DNA of 64,000 nucleotides from an uncultured Dehalococcoidia bacterium (GCA_951812395.1 CATOSD010000002.1:482442-546441); one strand, 5' to 3'; shown: positions 1 to 9,338, counted from the stretch's first letter. Numbers and translations: made by a program. Notes: a model not told the origin generated them from the sequence alone.

Positions 1-4
1 CAGT

Positions 5-1291
5 GTGGAGATGTACCTGGAGCAGGGCGGCAGGATAGGGTTTGTGATGCCGCACAGCGCGCTGCAGGCGGGGCAGTACTCGAAGTGGCGCACGGGGCGG
101 TGGCCCGGCGGAAAAGGTCCCGGCCTGCGGGTCGATTTCACGCTGGCGAAGGCGTGGGACCTGGAGCGGCTGGAGCCGAACACCTTCTTCCCGGTGCCGT
201 CGTCGGTGGTGTTCGCAAGGCGGCTCGCGCCGGAGGCCGCGGCGAGGCCGCTGGCGGGCGCGGTGGCGCGGTGGCGCGGTGCGGCCGGCGGCGAGAACAT
301 GCGGCGCGAGATCGCGGCCATCACCGACACCGGTGTGACTGGGGATTCCCCCTACGCGACCAGGTCTCGTAACGGCGCGACCATATTTCCGCGAGTGCTG
401 TTTTTCGTCAACGAGACCGACAACCCAACCATAGCGCCGGCGGCGCGGACTGTCACGGTCAACCCTCGCCGAGGAGTGTACGACAAGGCGCCCTGGAAGA
501 GCCTGGACTTGAGGGAGATAACCGGCCAGACCATCGAGGACCGCCACGTATTCGACGTCCACCTTGGCGAGACCGTCGCGCCCTACGTGACTCTTGAGCC
601 GCTGAAAGCGCTGCTGCCTTTAAGGCGCGGGGATGCGGCGATACCGGCCGACGAATACGGGCCGGGCGGCGTATCACTGTCTGGGTTAGAGCGCCGTATG
701 CGGGCGCGCTGGCGGTCCGTCAGCGTGCTTTGGGAGGAAAACAGAGCCAAGGCCAATAAGCTGGATCTGCTGGAACAGCTCGACTATATGGGCAAGCTGT
801 CGTCCCAACTGGCATGGCAAGACGACCCGGGTGAACGCCCTGTTCGACTGGCGTACACCAGCTCCGGGCAGCCAACGGCGGCTGTTTTGCGCGACGACTC
901 AGACTTGGTGGAAAATGTTTTGTTCTGGGTTGCTTGTAAGGACATTGACGAGGCCAATTTCCTACTTGCGGTCATCAATAGTGACACGCTGTACGATGCT
1001 GTTGCCGGCCTCATGCCAAAGGGGCAGTTCGGTGCGCGGCACTTGCACAAGCACCTGTGGAAATTGCCGATACCGGAGTTCGACGCGGGGGAGGTACTGC
1101 ACGCGGAGATCGCGGCGGCGGGGGAGGCAGCGGCCGCGGGGGCGCGGAAACGGCTGGCGGCGCTGCGGCATGAGCGCGGCGCGGACGTGGGGGTGACGAT
1201 CGTGCGGCGGGAGTTGCGTAAGTGGCTGCGGGCGTCGGACGAGGGGCGGGCGGTGGAGGACGCGGTGGGGCGGTTGCTGGGGCGTGGGTAG
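5..1291 (+). CDS. C-terminal part of a SAM-dependent DNA methyltransferase / type II R-M methylase-like protein (5' end probably outside the window)
   Basis: ORF open to the window edge; GGRIGFVMPHSALQAGQ resembles the post-NPPY region of Eco57I/N6-adenine methylases; target-recognition-like C-terminus. Confidence 0.6.
   Translation: MEMYLEQGGRIGFVMPHSALQAGQYSKWRTGRWPGGKGPGLRVDFTLAKAWDLERLEPNTFFPVPSSVVFARRLAPEAAARPLAGAVARWRGAAGGENMRREIAAITDTGVTGDSPYATRSRNGATIFPRVLFFVNETDNPTIAPAARTVTVNPRRGVYDKAPWKSLDLREITGQTIEDRHVFDVHLGETVAPYVTLEPLKALLPLRRGDAAIPADEYGPGGVSLSGLERRMRARWRSVSVLWEENRAKANKLDLLEQLDYMGKLSSQLAWQDDPGERPVRLAYTSSGQPTAAVLRDDSDLVENVLFWVACKDIDEANFLLAVINSDTLYDAVAGLMPKGQFGARHLHKHLWKLPIPEFDAGEVLHAEIAAAGEAAAAGARKRLAALRHERGADVGVTIVRRELRKWLRASDEGRAVEDAVGRLLGRG
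1179..1278. repeat. 100-bp direct repeat A1 (3' end of the methyltransferase gene)
   Basis: Aligns to 2314-2413 with 6 mismatches. Confidence 0.95.
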
Positions 1292-1306
1292 GGTGTGACC
1301 TCGCGC

Positions 1307-1549
1307 CTAGCGCTCCATGAGGCGCAGTAGGCCAGCCCGTCCCAGTCCGGTCTGCCTAGAGCTCAGGATAGCCGCTAGCGTTCCCCTGGGAATATCGCGC
1401 GAGGTGTCTTTGACTACAGTGGTTCTTCGGCGTCCATCGACCAGCTTCACCAAGAACACGCCGTGATTAGCCCGCCGTTGCTCTTCCCACCCGTCACTCT
1501 TCAGCAGACTAATGAGTTGCCTACCCGTTAGGGCAGGTATCTCGGCCAT
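1307..1549 (-). CDS. hicA: HicA-like toxin (mRNA interferase family)
   Basis: 80 aa, LTGRQLISLLKSDGWEEQRRANHGVFLVK...RTTVVKDTSRDIPRGTLAAILSSRQTGL: HicA dsRBD-like pattern. Confidence 0.75.
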   Translation of the reverse strand: MAEIPALTGRQLISLLKSDGWEEQRRANHGVFLVKLVDGRRRTTVVKDTSRDIPRGTLAAILSSRQTGLGRAGLLRLMER

Positions 1550-1951
1550 CTAGGGGCTTACCAAGAGGCCTTGAGGCTGTTCAACGGATCCAACTAGAAA
1601 GACTCGCGGCTGAAGAAACGGTCCAGCAGTAGCGGAAGGCTGCTTAAAAAGTCGGACCCAGGAATCACCTGAGCCTCGGATCGTGTGCTCCTGCGGCACT
1701 TCGTCAGTGTGAATCGGTATGGCCCACTCCTCAAAGAAGCGTTCCCGCTCACCGATCTCCTCAAGAACGATTAGATGGTCGGAAACCAGTTCTTCCAGCT
1801 CCAACTGACATCGTTCGAACGTATCGGCAAACGTGCTTGTGCCCAGTTCCAGGCACACACCGACCCAGTCTTCCTTTTCCTTCTCGAAGCTGAACGTTAG
1901 AGTTACGTATCCAACCGGAGTTCCCATAGACTTGTGCCTCGCTCGTGCCAT
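1550..1951 (-). CDS. hicB: HicB-like antitoxin
   Basis: VTLTFSFEKEKEDWVGVCLELGTSTFADTFERCQLELEELVSDHL is a HicB-like pattern; directly precedes hicA. Confidence 0.7.
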   Translation of the reverse strand: MARARHKSMGTPVGYVTLTFSFEKEKEDWVGVCLELGTSTFADTFERCQLELEELVSDHLIVLEEIGERERFFEEWAIPIHTDEVPQEHTIRGSGDSWVRLFKQPSATAGPFLQPRVFLVGSVEQPQGLLVSP

Positions 1952-2104
1952 GGCCGGACATTGAACATCATGGTTGCACCGCTGGTAGGGTCTGTCAAGT
2001 GAGGATCAGGTGGCGGGGACTGCGCGGGATGGCATCTTGATTGATTGTGGACGGCGAGCGATTGGCGGCCAATAACCTTGCAATTGTGGCGCTGGAGTCC
2101 ATAA

Positions 2105-2303
2105 CTGCAAGGATGATTGCCCGTGGCGCAAGAATTCTGCTGCTACGTTTGCTTGCCGAGTTTCCCGCCGTCGCGCTGTCACGCGACTTAGCGGCGGGGT
2201 GATGGGAAAGGATGCGAGTGGAAAGGACGACCGGCCTGAAACTGTGCTCGAAATCGCTCGTACCAGTGCGGACTTAGAAGGGGTAGGAGGCGTGCGGCAC
2301 AGA
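2105..2303. repeat. 199-bp direct repeat, copy R1
   Basis: Aligns without gaps to 3032-3230 at a constant offset of 927 nt, about 90% identical by eye. Confidence 0.9.
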
Positions 2304-2313
2304 GCGCGTTAGG

Positions 2314-2417
2314 GCGCGGATGTGGGGGTGGCGGTCGTGCGGCGGGAGCTGCGGAAGTGGCTGCGGGCGTCGGACGAGGGGCGGGCGGTGGAGGATGCGG
2401 TGGGGCGGTTGCTATAA
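2314..2417 (+). pseudogene. Duplicated 3'-terminal fragment of the upstream methyltransferase gene (repeat A2)
   Basis: Frame reads ADVGVAVVRRELRKWLRASDEGRAVEDAVGRLL*, preceded by an in-frame TAG at 2310. Confidence 0.8.
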
Positions 2418-2473
2418 TGCAAGCATCACAGGCTACGCAGCGGCGTGCCAGCGTTGGAAACGGAGGCTACGAT

Positions 2474-2689
2474 ATGGCGGATTGGCGCACGTGCCCGGCA
2501 GTCGAAAGCGTACCCGGCAGGCTAAGCGGAGCTTGGGTCTTCACCAGAACCAGAGTGCCCCTGTCCGCGCTCTTCGAGAACCTGGAGAGCGGGGCGACGG
2601 TGGAGCAGTTTCTGGACTGGTTTCAGGGCGTTGAGGAATGGCAAGTCAAAGCGGTTCTTGAACACGAGGCTAAGGCGCTCAAGGTCTAG
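2474..2689 (+). CDS. DUF433-type small protein (putative antitoxin)
   Basis: MADWRTCPAVESVPGRLSGAWVFTRTRVPLSALFENLESGATVEQFLDWFQGVEEWQVKAVLEHEAKAL: DUF433 signature; immediately upstream of a DUF5615-like gene. Confidence 0.75.
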   Translation: MADWRTCPAVESVPGRLSGAWVFTRTRVPLSALFENLESGATVEQFLDWFQGVEEWQVKAVLEHEAKALKV

Positions 2690-2697
2690 GCCCAGCC

Positions 2698-3018
2698 GTG
2701 AAGATTCTGTTCGATCAAGGCACGCCGGCACCCCTGCGTCAGTTTCTGCGCGAGCATGCGGTGGAAACGGCGGCGGAGAAGTCCTGGTCGGAACTGGACA
2801 ACGGAGACCTAATCTCCAATGCTGAATTAGAGGGATACGATGTCTTGGTAACGACCGATCAGAAGCTGCGCTATCAACAGAACTTCGCGGGAAGACGCCT
2901 TGCTGTAGTTGTCCTCATGTCCACCGCGTGGCCCTATGTGCGACTTCGAACGGAAGCGATTCGTGCAGTCATACACAGGATTCGACCAGGCGAAGTCGAG
3001 GAAGTTCCGGTGAACTGA
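2698..3018 (+). CDS. DUF5615-family PIN-like protein (putative toxin)
   Basis: MKILFDQGTPAPLRQFL...AELEGYDVLVTTDQKLRYQQNF: PIN-like acidic residues. Confidence 0.8.
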   Translation: MKILFDQGTPAPLRQFLREHAVETAAEKSWSELDNGDLISNAELEGYDVLVTTDQKLRYQQNFAGRRLAVVVLMSTAWPYVRLRTEAIRAVIHRIRPGEVEEVPVN

Positions 3019-3031
3019 TCGGCAAACTCCT

Positions 3032-3230
3032 CTGCAAGGATGACTGCCCGTCGTGCGAAGATTCTGCTGTTTCGGTTGCTTGCCGAGTTTCCCGCCGTCG
3101 CGGTGTCACGGGACGTAGCGGCGGGGTGATGGGAATGGATGCGAGTGAAAAGGACGACCGGCCTGGAACTATGCTCGAAATCGCTCGTCCCAATGCGGAT
3201 TTAGAAAGGGTAGGCGGCGTGCGGCACAGA
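3032..3230. repeat. 199-bp direct repeat, copy R2
   Basis: Gapless alignment to 2105-2303. Confidence 0.9.
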
Positions 3231-3455
3231 TTCGGCCCTGTACATTACAGACGGATTTGCAAGTCGCAGAAGTGGAGTAGTCCCGACGAGAGCATTGACT
3301 ATGTTGCCAAGGATTAGATCAATCTCTGACTCCAATCGCGCACTTTCAGAGTACCGAAGAGAATAGATATGCTCGGTTGACACTCCGTCGGAGGTAGTAA
3401 CACGAATGTGAAGGGCAAGCTCAGTACTCTCAGACGCACCCTCACTGCCAATCAA
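3201..3455 (-). CDS. Hypothetical protein (84 aa)
   Basis: ATGA overlap with the upstream 128-aa ORF suggests translational coupling; no family recognised. Confidence 0.5.
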   Translation of the reverse strand: MIGSEGASESTELALHIRVTTSDGVSTEHIYSLRYSESARLESEIDLILGNIVNALVGTTPLLRLANPSVMYRAESVPHAAYPF

Positions 3456-3838
3456 GCGCTTGGCCTCACTAGCCTGTCGAAGGCCCTATCGAGAGTCGCA
3501 ATTGTTTCCTCTTTGGGACGCCGCTCTGGAAGGCGCAGGACCCCGTCCTGCTTGTATTCCCTCAGCCACTTTGCCAGGGTCGAAAAACCGAGTCGCGAAT
3601 TCAGATCGAAGCTCGGTTCTTCGCTGAACTCGTCCAACCGGGCAATGGCCTGGTCTATGTCGTCATATTCCTCATTTCGGCGAATGGCCGCAGGGTCGAA
3701 GTAGTCTCTGTCGTCCCAGATTTTCAGCAGTACCCGGCGGAAATGTCGATTTCCCTCATCGTCCGTGAAGTACTCGTATGTCGGTCGGCAGTAGAGCACG
3801 ATGTGTCTCCTTACGGGGCCCACACTACGGATCCACAC
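3452..3838 (-). CDS. Hypothetical protein (128 aa)
   Basis: ORF with plausible composition, coupled to the next gene; no family recognised. Confidence 0.5.
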   Translation of the reverse strand: MWIRSVGPVRRHIVLYCRPTYEYFTDDEGNRHFRRVLLKIWDDRDYFDPAAIRRNEEYDDIDQAIARLDEFSEEPSFDLNSRLGFSTLAKWLREYKQDGVLRLPERRPKEETIATLDRAFDRLVRPSA

Positions 3839-3924
3839 GCAGGCGATACGCAGCCAGTTTCCTGTTTATTGATGGTAGCACTTCCACAACCCATGCGTAA
3901 GCGGCATCCTTGGCGCCGCCCCCC

Positions 3925-4671
3925 TCACAGCGCGGCGGCTTCTCGCACAAGGACCAGTGTGCTGGTTATGGCGATGACACCGATGGCCGCGATGCGGAAG
4001 ACGCGCTCGTTCATGCGCCGCGCTATCCGGCTGCCGAGGAAGAAGCCGGCGATCACCGGCGCCAGGGTGGCTGCCGTCAGGGTGAGCCGGTCGGCATCGT
4101 ACAGGCCGTTCACCGCGTAGCCGGCCATCGCGGCGGGCATCACGAACAGGAACAGCAGCGACATCGAGCCGCGAATCGTGTCTCGGCCCCACTGCCGGGC
4201 GAGCATGTACAGAGCGAGCAGAGGGCCGCCTACTCCGAGGGCGGTGAGCATGAGGCCGACCAGGAAGCCGATTACTGGCCCCAGGAAACGTGGCATGGGC
4301 ACACCGGCGCGCATGTTCAGCGCCGTGATCGCGGTGAGCACTACTATCAGCACGATTATGCTGATTCGCAGGGGCCGCTCGGCGGAGGCCGCCAGCACGA
4401 ATGAGCCTACCAGCGCGCCCAAGAGTCCGGCGACCGCTATGGGCAGCATCTCGCCGCGCTCGAGGTGACGCCGGTTCTGCCATACCATCAGCACCGAGAG
4501 GGGCACCTCGACGGTGTTCAGCATCACCACGGCGGTCTGGGCGTCGAAGGCGAGCAGCAGTATCGGGATGGACACCATTCCGATGCCGAATCCGAGGGCG
4601 CTGAAGACGGTGGAGCCGACAAGGGTCGCCGCGGAGGCGATGGCGAGCCGCGCGAGAGTCAGCGAGGCCAT
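3925..4671 (-). CDS. Sulfite exporter TauE/SafE family protein
   Basis: 248 aa multi-helix membrane protein with TauE/SafE-like repeats. Confidence 0.85.
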   Translation of the reverse strand: MASLTLARLAIASAATLVGSTVFSALGFGIGMVSIPILLLAFDAQTAVVMLNTVEVPLSVLMVWQNRRHLERGEMLPIAVAGLLGALVGSFVLAASAERPLRISIIVLIVVLTAITALNMRAGVPMPRFLGPVIGFLVGLMLTALGVGGPLLALYMLARQWGRDTIRGSMSLLFLFVMPAAMAGYAVNGLYDADRLTLTAATLAPVIAGFFLGSRIARRMNERVFRIAAIGVIAITSTLVLVREAAAL

Positions 4672-4721
4672 CGCGCCACGCGTGACCGGAGAGGGTTAAC
4701 AGAGCGTCCGGCGGACAAGTC

Positions 4722-6302
4722 CTAGGGAACGGCCCGGCCGGCCAGGACGCCGGTGCAGCGCTCGTGGTCGACCGCGACCTGGCCGTTCACGACGACGAAC
4801 GGGATGCCGGTGGGGAACTGGAACGGGTCGTCGTAGGTGGCGTTGTCCATGATGCGGTCGGCGTCGAACACCACGAGGTCCGCGAACCAGCCGTCCTGTA
4901 TGCGGCCGCGTCGGGTGAGGCCGAACCGGCGGGCGGCGTTGTCGGTCATGCGCTGGACCATCTGCTCCAGGCTCATGATGTCAAACTGCCGCCTGAGCCG
5001 GCCCAGGAAGCGAGGGAAGCAGCCGTAGGCGCGCGGGTGGGGCATGCCGCCCATGGGTATGGCGTCGCTGCCCACCATGTAGTCGTCGCGGGACAGAAGC
5101 TCCACGCAGTCGTGGCTGACCTGCTGCCACAAGCGCACGCTGGCGGGCGGAGCGCCGCGGAAGCAGATACGCAGCGACTCCTCGACGAGCAGGTCGCACA
5201 GCGTCTCGCCCTTGGACTTGCCGTGCTCGTCGGCCACGTCGGGCAGGCTCATGCCCACGTACTGGGTGTTGACGGGCAGGTGGGAGAACACGACGTCGTC
5301 CAGCGAGCCGAAGTAGTCGTTGTCCAGGTAGTCGGCCAGTCGCCTGCGCTCCGCGGTGTCCCTCAGGCGGCGCAGCACGGCGTCCGGGCCGCCCTCGTGG
5401 GCCTCGCTGGGCAGGAAGCTGAGCGGGTAGGTGCTGCCGGTGGGGTATGGGTACAGCTCCAGGCTGCAGTCCACGCCCTCGGCCTTGGCCTTGTCGATGA
5501 GCTCCACGCGCTGGGCCACCTGGCCGGCGTTGGACGCCTGGGTGCGGTAGTGCGAGAAGTGCACCTTTACGCCGGAGCGGCGGCCTATCTCCAGCGCCTC
5601 GGGCACGTCGCCGCCGCCGAAGGCGCGGTCGGTGTTCACGTTGCGCAGGTGGGTGACGTAGACGCCCCCCAGCTCATTGGCGGCCTTGCAGAGCTCGATA
5701 AGCTCGTCGGTGTCGCTCCAGGAGTTGGGGAAGTAGGACATGCCGGTCGCAAACCCTACCGCGCCCTGCTCCATGCCCTCTCGGACCAGCCGCTTGGCCT
5801 TCTCCATAGCATCGCCGACCAGCGGCGCGTCCTCGAAGCCGACGGTCTCCATGCGCACCGCGGCGTGGGCGACGCAGTAGGCGGTGTTTACGGAGACTTT
5901 GTTGTCGTAGTGGGAGCGGAAGGCGGCGACGCTGCTGAAGTCCAGGTCGTCGGGCGGCTCGCCCAGGATGCCGGCCAGGTAGCCGCGGAGCATCTTGTAG
6001 TTGTCGGGCGAGAGGGGCGCGTAGGAGAGGCCGTCCTGGCCGAGGATCTCGGTGGTGATGCCCTGGCGCAGGCCGTTGGCGTGCTGGGGGTCGAGGAGCA
6101 GCGCGCCCTCGGAGTGGGCGTGGGTGTCGATGAAGCCGGGGGAGACGACGAGGCCGGTGGCGTCGATGACGCGGGCGGCGTCGACGGAGGAGAGGTCGCC
6201 GATGGCCGTGACGATGTCGCCGGTGACGCCGACGTCGGCGCGGTAGCCGGGACTGCCGGTGCCGTCGACTACGGCGCCGCCTGAGATGACGAGGTCGAAC
6301 AT
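4722..6302 (-). CDS. N-acyl-D-amino-acid deacylase / D-aminoacylase family amidohydrolase
   Basis: MFDLVISGGAVVDGTGSPGYRADVGV...GFIDTHAHSEG...GSDAIPMGG...RFGLTRRGRIQDGWFADLVVFD; start set to the internal Met at 6302. Confidence 0.9.
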   Translation of the reverse strand: MFDLVISGGAVVDGTGSPGYRADVGVTGDIVTAIGDLSSVDAARVIDATGLVVSPGFIDTHAHSEGALLLDPQHANGLRQGITTEILGQDGLSYAPLSPDNYKMLRGYLAGILGEPPDDLDFSSVAAFRSHYDNKVSVNTAYCVAHAAVRMETVGFEDAPLVGDAMEKAKRLVREGMEQGAVGFATGMSYFPNSWSDTDELIELCKAANELGGVYVTHLRNVNTDRAFGGGDVPEALEIGRRSGVKVHFSHYRTQASNAGQVAQRVELIDKAKAEGVDCSLELYPYPTGSTYPLSFLPSEAHEGGPDAVLRRLRDTAERRRLADYLDNDYFGSLDDVVFSHLPVNTQYVGMSLPDVADEHGKSKGETLCDLLVEESLRICFRGAPPASVRLWQQVSHDCVELLSRDDYMVGSDAIPMGGMPHPRAYGCFPRFLGRLRRQFDIMSLEQMVQRMTDNAARRFGLTRRGRIQDGWFADLVVFDADRIMDNATYDDPFQFPTGIPFVVVNGQVAVDHERCTGVLAGRAVP

Positions 6303-6420
6303 GGGGGAGTCCTCCTTGCGAGGTGGGTGGCGTCCGGATGACACGACAGGGCGCAGCGGAGGCTATCAGCAGGCTTGACGGGGTGTCAAGGTTGGGGGGC
6401 TGAGGGACCTGGCACGGCAC

Positions 6421-6480
6421 CCCCATCCTAACCCTTCGACAAGCTCAGGGCAGGCTCTTCCCCCTGCGAGGGGGAAGGGA
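6421..6480. repeat. Dispersed intergenic palindromic repeat (CCCCATCCTAACC..TTCCCCCTGCGAGGGGGAAGG family)
   Basis: Also seen at ~22157, 24446, 31335, 35894, 37555, 38241, 39890, 51164 and 58060. Confidence 0.8.
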
Positions 6481-6503
6481 CTCAGAGGAGGCCCTGACTC
6501 CAG

Positions 6504-6713
6504 CTAGCTCTGGCTGGTGTAGGTGGCGGGGCTGGCGAGGAACTTGTTGCGGCAATCCAGGCTGCACAGGTAGTACCACGTGCCCTCGTGGTAGCGGCGC
6601 GTGCCCTTCGTGGGGTCCACCTCGGGCGCGCCGCCGGGCACGGCGCCAACGGGGCGGTTCATCTCTTCGGTGTCAAGCTCGAGGCCGCAAACCGGGTCGT
6701 ACACAATCGCCAT
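6504..6713 (-). CDS. YHS-domain protein
   Basis: YDPVCGLELD...RYHEGTWYYLCSLDCRNKFLASPATY. Confidence 0.8.
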   Translation of the reverse strand: MAIVYDPVCGLELDTEEMNRPVGAVPGGAPEVDPTKGTRRYHEGTWYYLCSLDCRNKFLASPATYTSQS

Positions 6714-6723
6714 GCCGCGCTCC

Positions 6724-7869
6724 TTACGCTGATTGCCGTGAGGGGACGCCCAACAGCTCGTCCGCCACGACTTCGAGGTGATCGTCCGATGTGCCGAGCC
6801 TCAACGCCATGCCCTGCATCTGCCGCGTGTACATCTGCAGGTCGAACTCCTGCATGAAGCCGACGCCGCCGTGAAGTTGGTGGGCGGTGAGAGTGACGAA
6901 CTGGCAGGCGCGGTTGCAGAACGCCTTGGCGATGGCAATCTCGCGGCGCGCGGGCAGGCCCCGGTCGAGCAGGGACACGGCCTCCTGGGCCGCGAGCATC
7001 GCGCCGTCGCAGTGGATGGCCATGTCGGCGACGTGGTGTTGCACCGCCTGGAGCGAGCCAAGCGGGCGCCCGAACTGCACGCGCATCTTCACGTATTCGA
7101 CGGTGCGCTCCAGCACCCTCTCGGCCATGCCAGCCATCTGCATGCAGGTAAGCGCCGTCGCAGCGTCCAGCGCGCGCCGCAGGTGGGGCCAGGCGCCATC
7201 GACCTCGCCGATGACGTTGGGACCCGGCACGATAGCGTTGTCGAAGGTCACCTCGGACTGCTTGTCGCCGCCTATCGTGTCCAGCGGCGCGATGCTGACG
7301 CCTGGGTTGGTGGCGGGGACGAGAAACAGCGAGACGTCGTCGGCATCGGGGCCGGTGCGAGCGGCGCACAGTATGAAGTCGGCGACGTTGGCGTATTCGA
7401 CGAACAGCTTGACGCCGGAGAGCACCAAGTGGTCGCCCCGGGCGTGCGCCTCGAGCCGGATGGCGTCGGGACCGTACTTGCCGGACTCCTCCAGCAGCGC
7501 GAGGCTGAGCAGCGCCTGGCCCTGCGCCACGGCGGGTATGAGGCCGCGCCGTTGGTCGTCAGCGCCGGCGTACAGCAGCGCCAGGCCGCCGAGCGCCACC
7601 GTCGCGAAGAATGGGCCGGAATAGAGCCCTTTCCCCATTTCGTCGAATATTACGCCCAACTCCATCAGGCCGCCGCCCGCGCCGCCGTACTCCTGGGGAA
7701 AGGCGGCTTCTACCAGGCCTGTTTCGACCATCTTGCGCCAGACTTCCGGGGAGTGGCCGCGTTCGTCCTGCTCCAACGCTCTCGCGAGGGACGGGGGAAA
7801 TTCCTGCTCCAGGAAGTCCCTGGTCAGGCGTTTGAGCATCTGCTGGGATTCGGTTAGGGCAAGGTCCAT
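6724..7869 (-). CDS. Acyl-CoA dehydrogenase family protein
   Basis: ACAD fold motifs (RVQFGRPLGSLQAVQHHVADMA, QLHGGVGFMQEFDLQMYTRQM). Confidence 0.95.
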   Translation of the reverse strand: MDLALTESQQMLKRLTRDFLEQEFPPSLARALEQDERGHSPEVWRKMVETGLVEAAFPQEYGGAGGGLMELGVIFDEMGKGLYSGPFFATVALGGLALLYAGADDQRRGLIPAVAQGQALLSLALLEESGKYGPDAIRLEAHARGDHLVLSGVKLFVEYANVADFILCAARTGPDADDVSLFLVPATNPGVSIAPLDTIGGDKQSEVTFDNAIVPGPNVIGEVDGAWPHLRRALDAATALTCMQMAGMAERVLERTVEYVKMRVQFGRPLGSLQAVQHHVADMAIHCDGAMLAAQEAVSLLDRGLPARREIAIAKAFCNRACQFVTLTAHQLHGGVGFMQEFDLQMYTRQMQGMALRLGTSDDHLEVVADELLGVPSRQSA

Positions 7870-7917
7870 GGAGGCCGCGCTCCTTGCAAATCATGTCCTG
7901 TACAAACCGAGGTTGCT

Positions 7918-9276
7918 TCAGCCGTATCGTCTTAGGTTCTGGAGCATCCTCTGAACGTGATTGATAGGGATCTGGTAAAACCCGAATCGCTCATAGAGAG
8001 GCCTCACGAATCTATGGATGACTTCAGTCAAGTTACCACTGACTTGCTGTAGAGTGACCTGTCCAGTCAATGTTACTTCGGGGTCACGAATTGCAGGACC
8101 GATGTCTGTGAAGGGCGCTGGGTGATCGACCAGCATTAGGGAGCGTCCCTCGAGGCCGGTGAACCGGCACCGAATCGCAATCTGTTCCACTCCTTCGAAC
8201 TCGGCCGATAGGCGACTGGCAAACAGGAGGCCTTCCGCAACCTTAATGCTAGGTATGGCGTTGGAAAATTCCGTGCCTGGCGCCTTCCCACGTTGTTGTC
8301 CTAACTCCCCGTCTTCTATGTATCCTCTGATGGTATAGAGTTTGCCATCGGCTGAAGCGCGCCAGAAATCGGCATGGAACGGATCGTTCCACACGGGCCC
8401 ATCAATGGGACGCCCCACCCAAGCTTCGATGAAGTCTCCGTGGATGCGAGGTTTCCATCCCTCAACGCTCATGTGCAAGAAGTGGGGCCAACCAGATAAC
8501 TTGATCCTTTGTGCAATGTCCAGACGTCTCTTTAGTTTGGTCAAGCTCTCTGCAGGTACCGCGCCAATCAGGGCGAATCCCATCTCGTAGAACCCATAGG
8601 GAAATCGAGCCGGTGAACCATCTGGCAGAGCTGATGTCAGTTCTGCCCAGCGCTCATGTGCGGCAGTGCAAAAGTTGGCAAGTGCCCCCTGTGGATTAGG
8701 TAGTGAGTCCTGTTCCTCGGCTTGACCTAAGACGATTGAGCGAATCGAGTCCAGCATGTCCTCACGCCTAGCCCGAACGCAGCGGTCCAGGAGACGCTGC
8801 CACTCTTCTGCGGTGTGCGGCTCCTCGCTGCGAGCGCCAGGTTTTCGGACGTAAATTTTGTATTGAGAGACACCCGCTTCCACTTGGTCTCGCTTGCACA
8901 TTATGGGCACGTCACCAGCCGGGACTCTGATGACAGGGTGTGACGCACCTGTAGCCTGATGCGCAACATTATACACCTGACAGTGAAATACAGGCTCGGC
9001 GTATCGTCTGATGGCTGCATTCACGACATCCTGAGTGACTTCAGCGACTTCACGTGGGCGTTTCGTCGACTGAAGAGCTTGGCCTACTTCTTGAAATCCC
9101 AGAATGACGTGGCCGCCGCCATGGTTTGCGAGAGCGATTGCGGCCTTTGCTAGGGTCGCCTTGTCCTTGGCCATACTGAGGTTCAGCCAACTCTTATACT
9201 CGACGTCGATGTCCTCTCTTGGGTGACTAACGAACCCATCGAGTTGAAGGTATTCTGGCGACTGTTCAGGGTACAC
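7918..9276 (-). CDS. AlbA_2/Schlafen-type putative nucleic-acid/ATP-binding protein
   Basis: DIDVEYKSWLNLS...LAKAAIALANHGGGHVILGFQE matches the AlbA_2 (E-x-K-x ... ALANxxGGxxxxG) pattern. Confidence 0.75.
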   Translation of the reverse strand: MYPEQSPEYLQLDGFVSHPREDIDVEYKSWLNLSMAKDKATLAKAAIALANHGGGHVILGFQEVGQALQSTKRPREVAEVTQDVVNAAIRRYAEPVFHCQVYNVAHQATGASHPVIRVPAGDVPIMCKRDQVEAGVSQYKIYVRKPGARSEEPHTAEEWQRLLDRCVRARREDMLDSIRSIVLGQAEEQDSLPNPQGALANFCTAAHERWAELTSALPDGSPARFPYGFYEMGFALIGAVPAESLTKLKRRLDIAQRIKLSGWPHFLHMSVEGWKPRIHGDFIEAWVGRPIDGPVWNDPFHADFWRASADGKLYTIRGYIEDGELGQQRGKAPGTEFSNAIPSIKVAEGLLFASRLSAEFEGVEQIAIRCRFTGLEGRSLMLVDHPAPFTDIGPAIRDPEVTLTGQVTLQQVSGNLTEVIHRFVRPLYERFGFYQIPINHVQRMLQNLRRYG

Positions 9277-9338
9277 CTAGGGGTCACCCGTCCTTATTCT
9301 ACTCTGAATGCGACAGCCAAGTGTGCAGATCCGAGCGT

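Noticed and set aside
2320-2634. 104-aa + strand ORF between the TA pairs
   Set aside because: Out-of-frame reading through the duplicated methyltransferase tail and the DUF433 gene.
4764-6284. 506-aa + strand ORF antisense to the D-aminoacylase gene
   Set aside because: Mirror-frame artefact of high GC3; low-complexity Val/Gly/His/Ala-rich translation with no domain.
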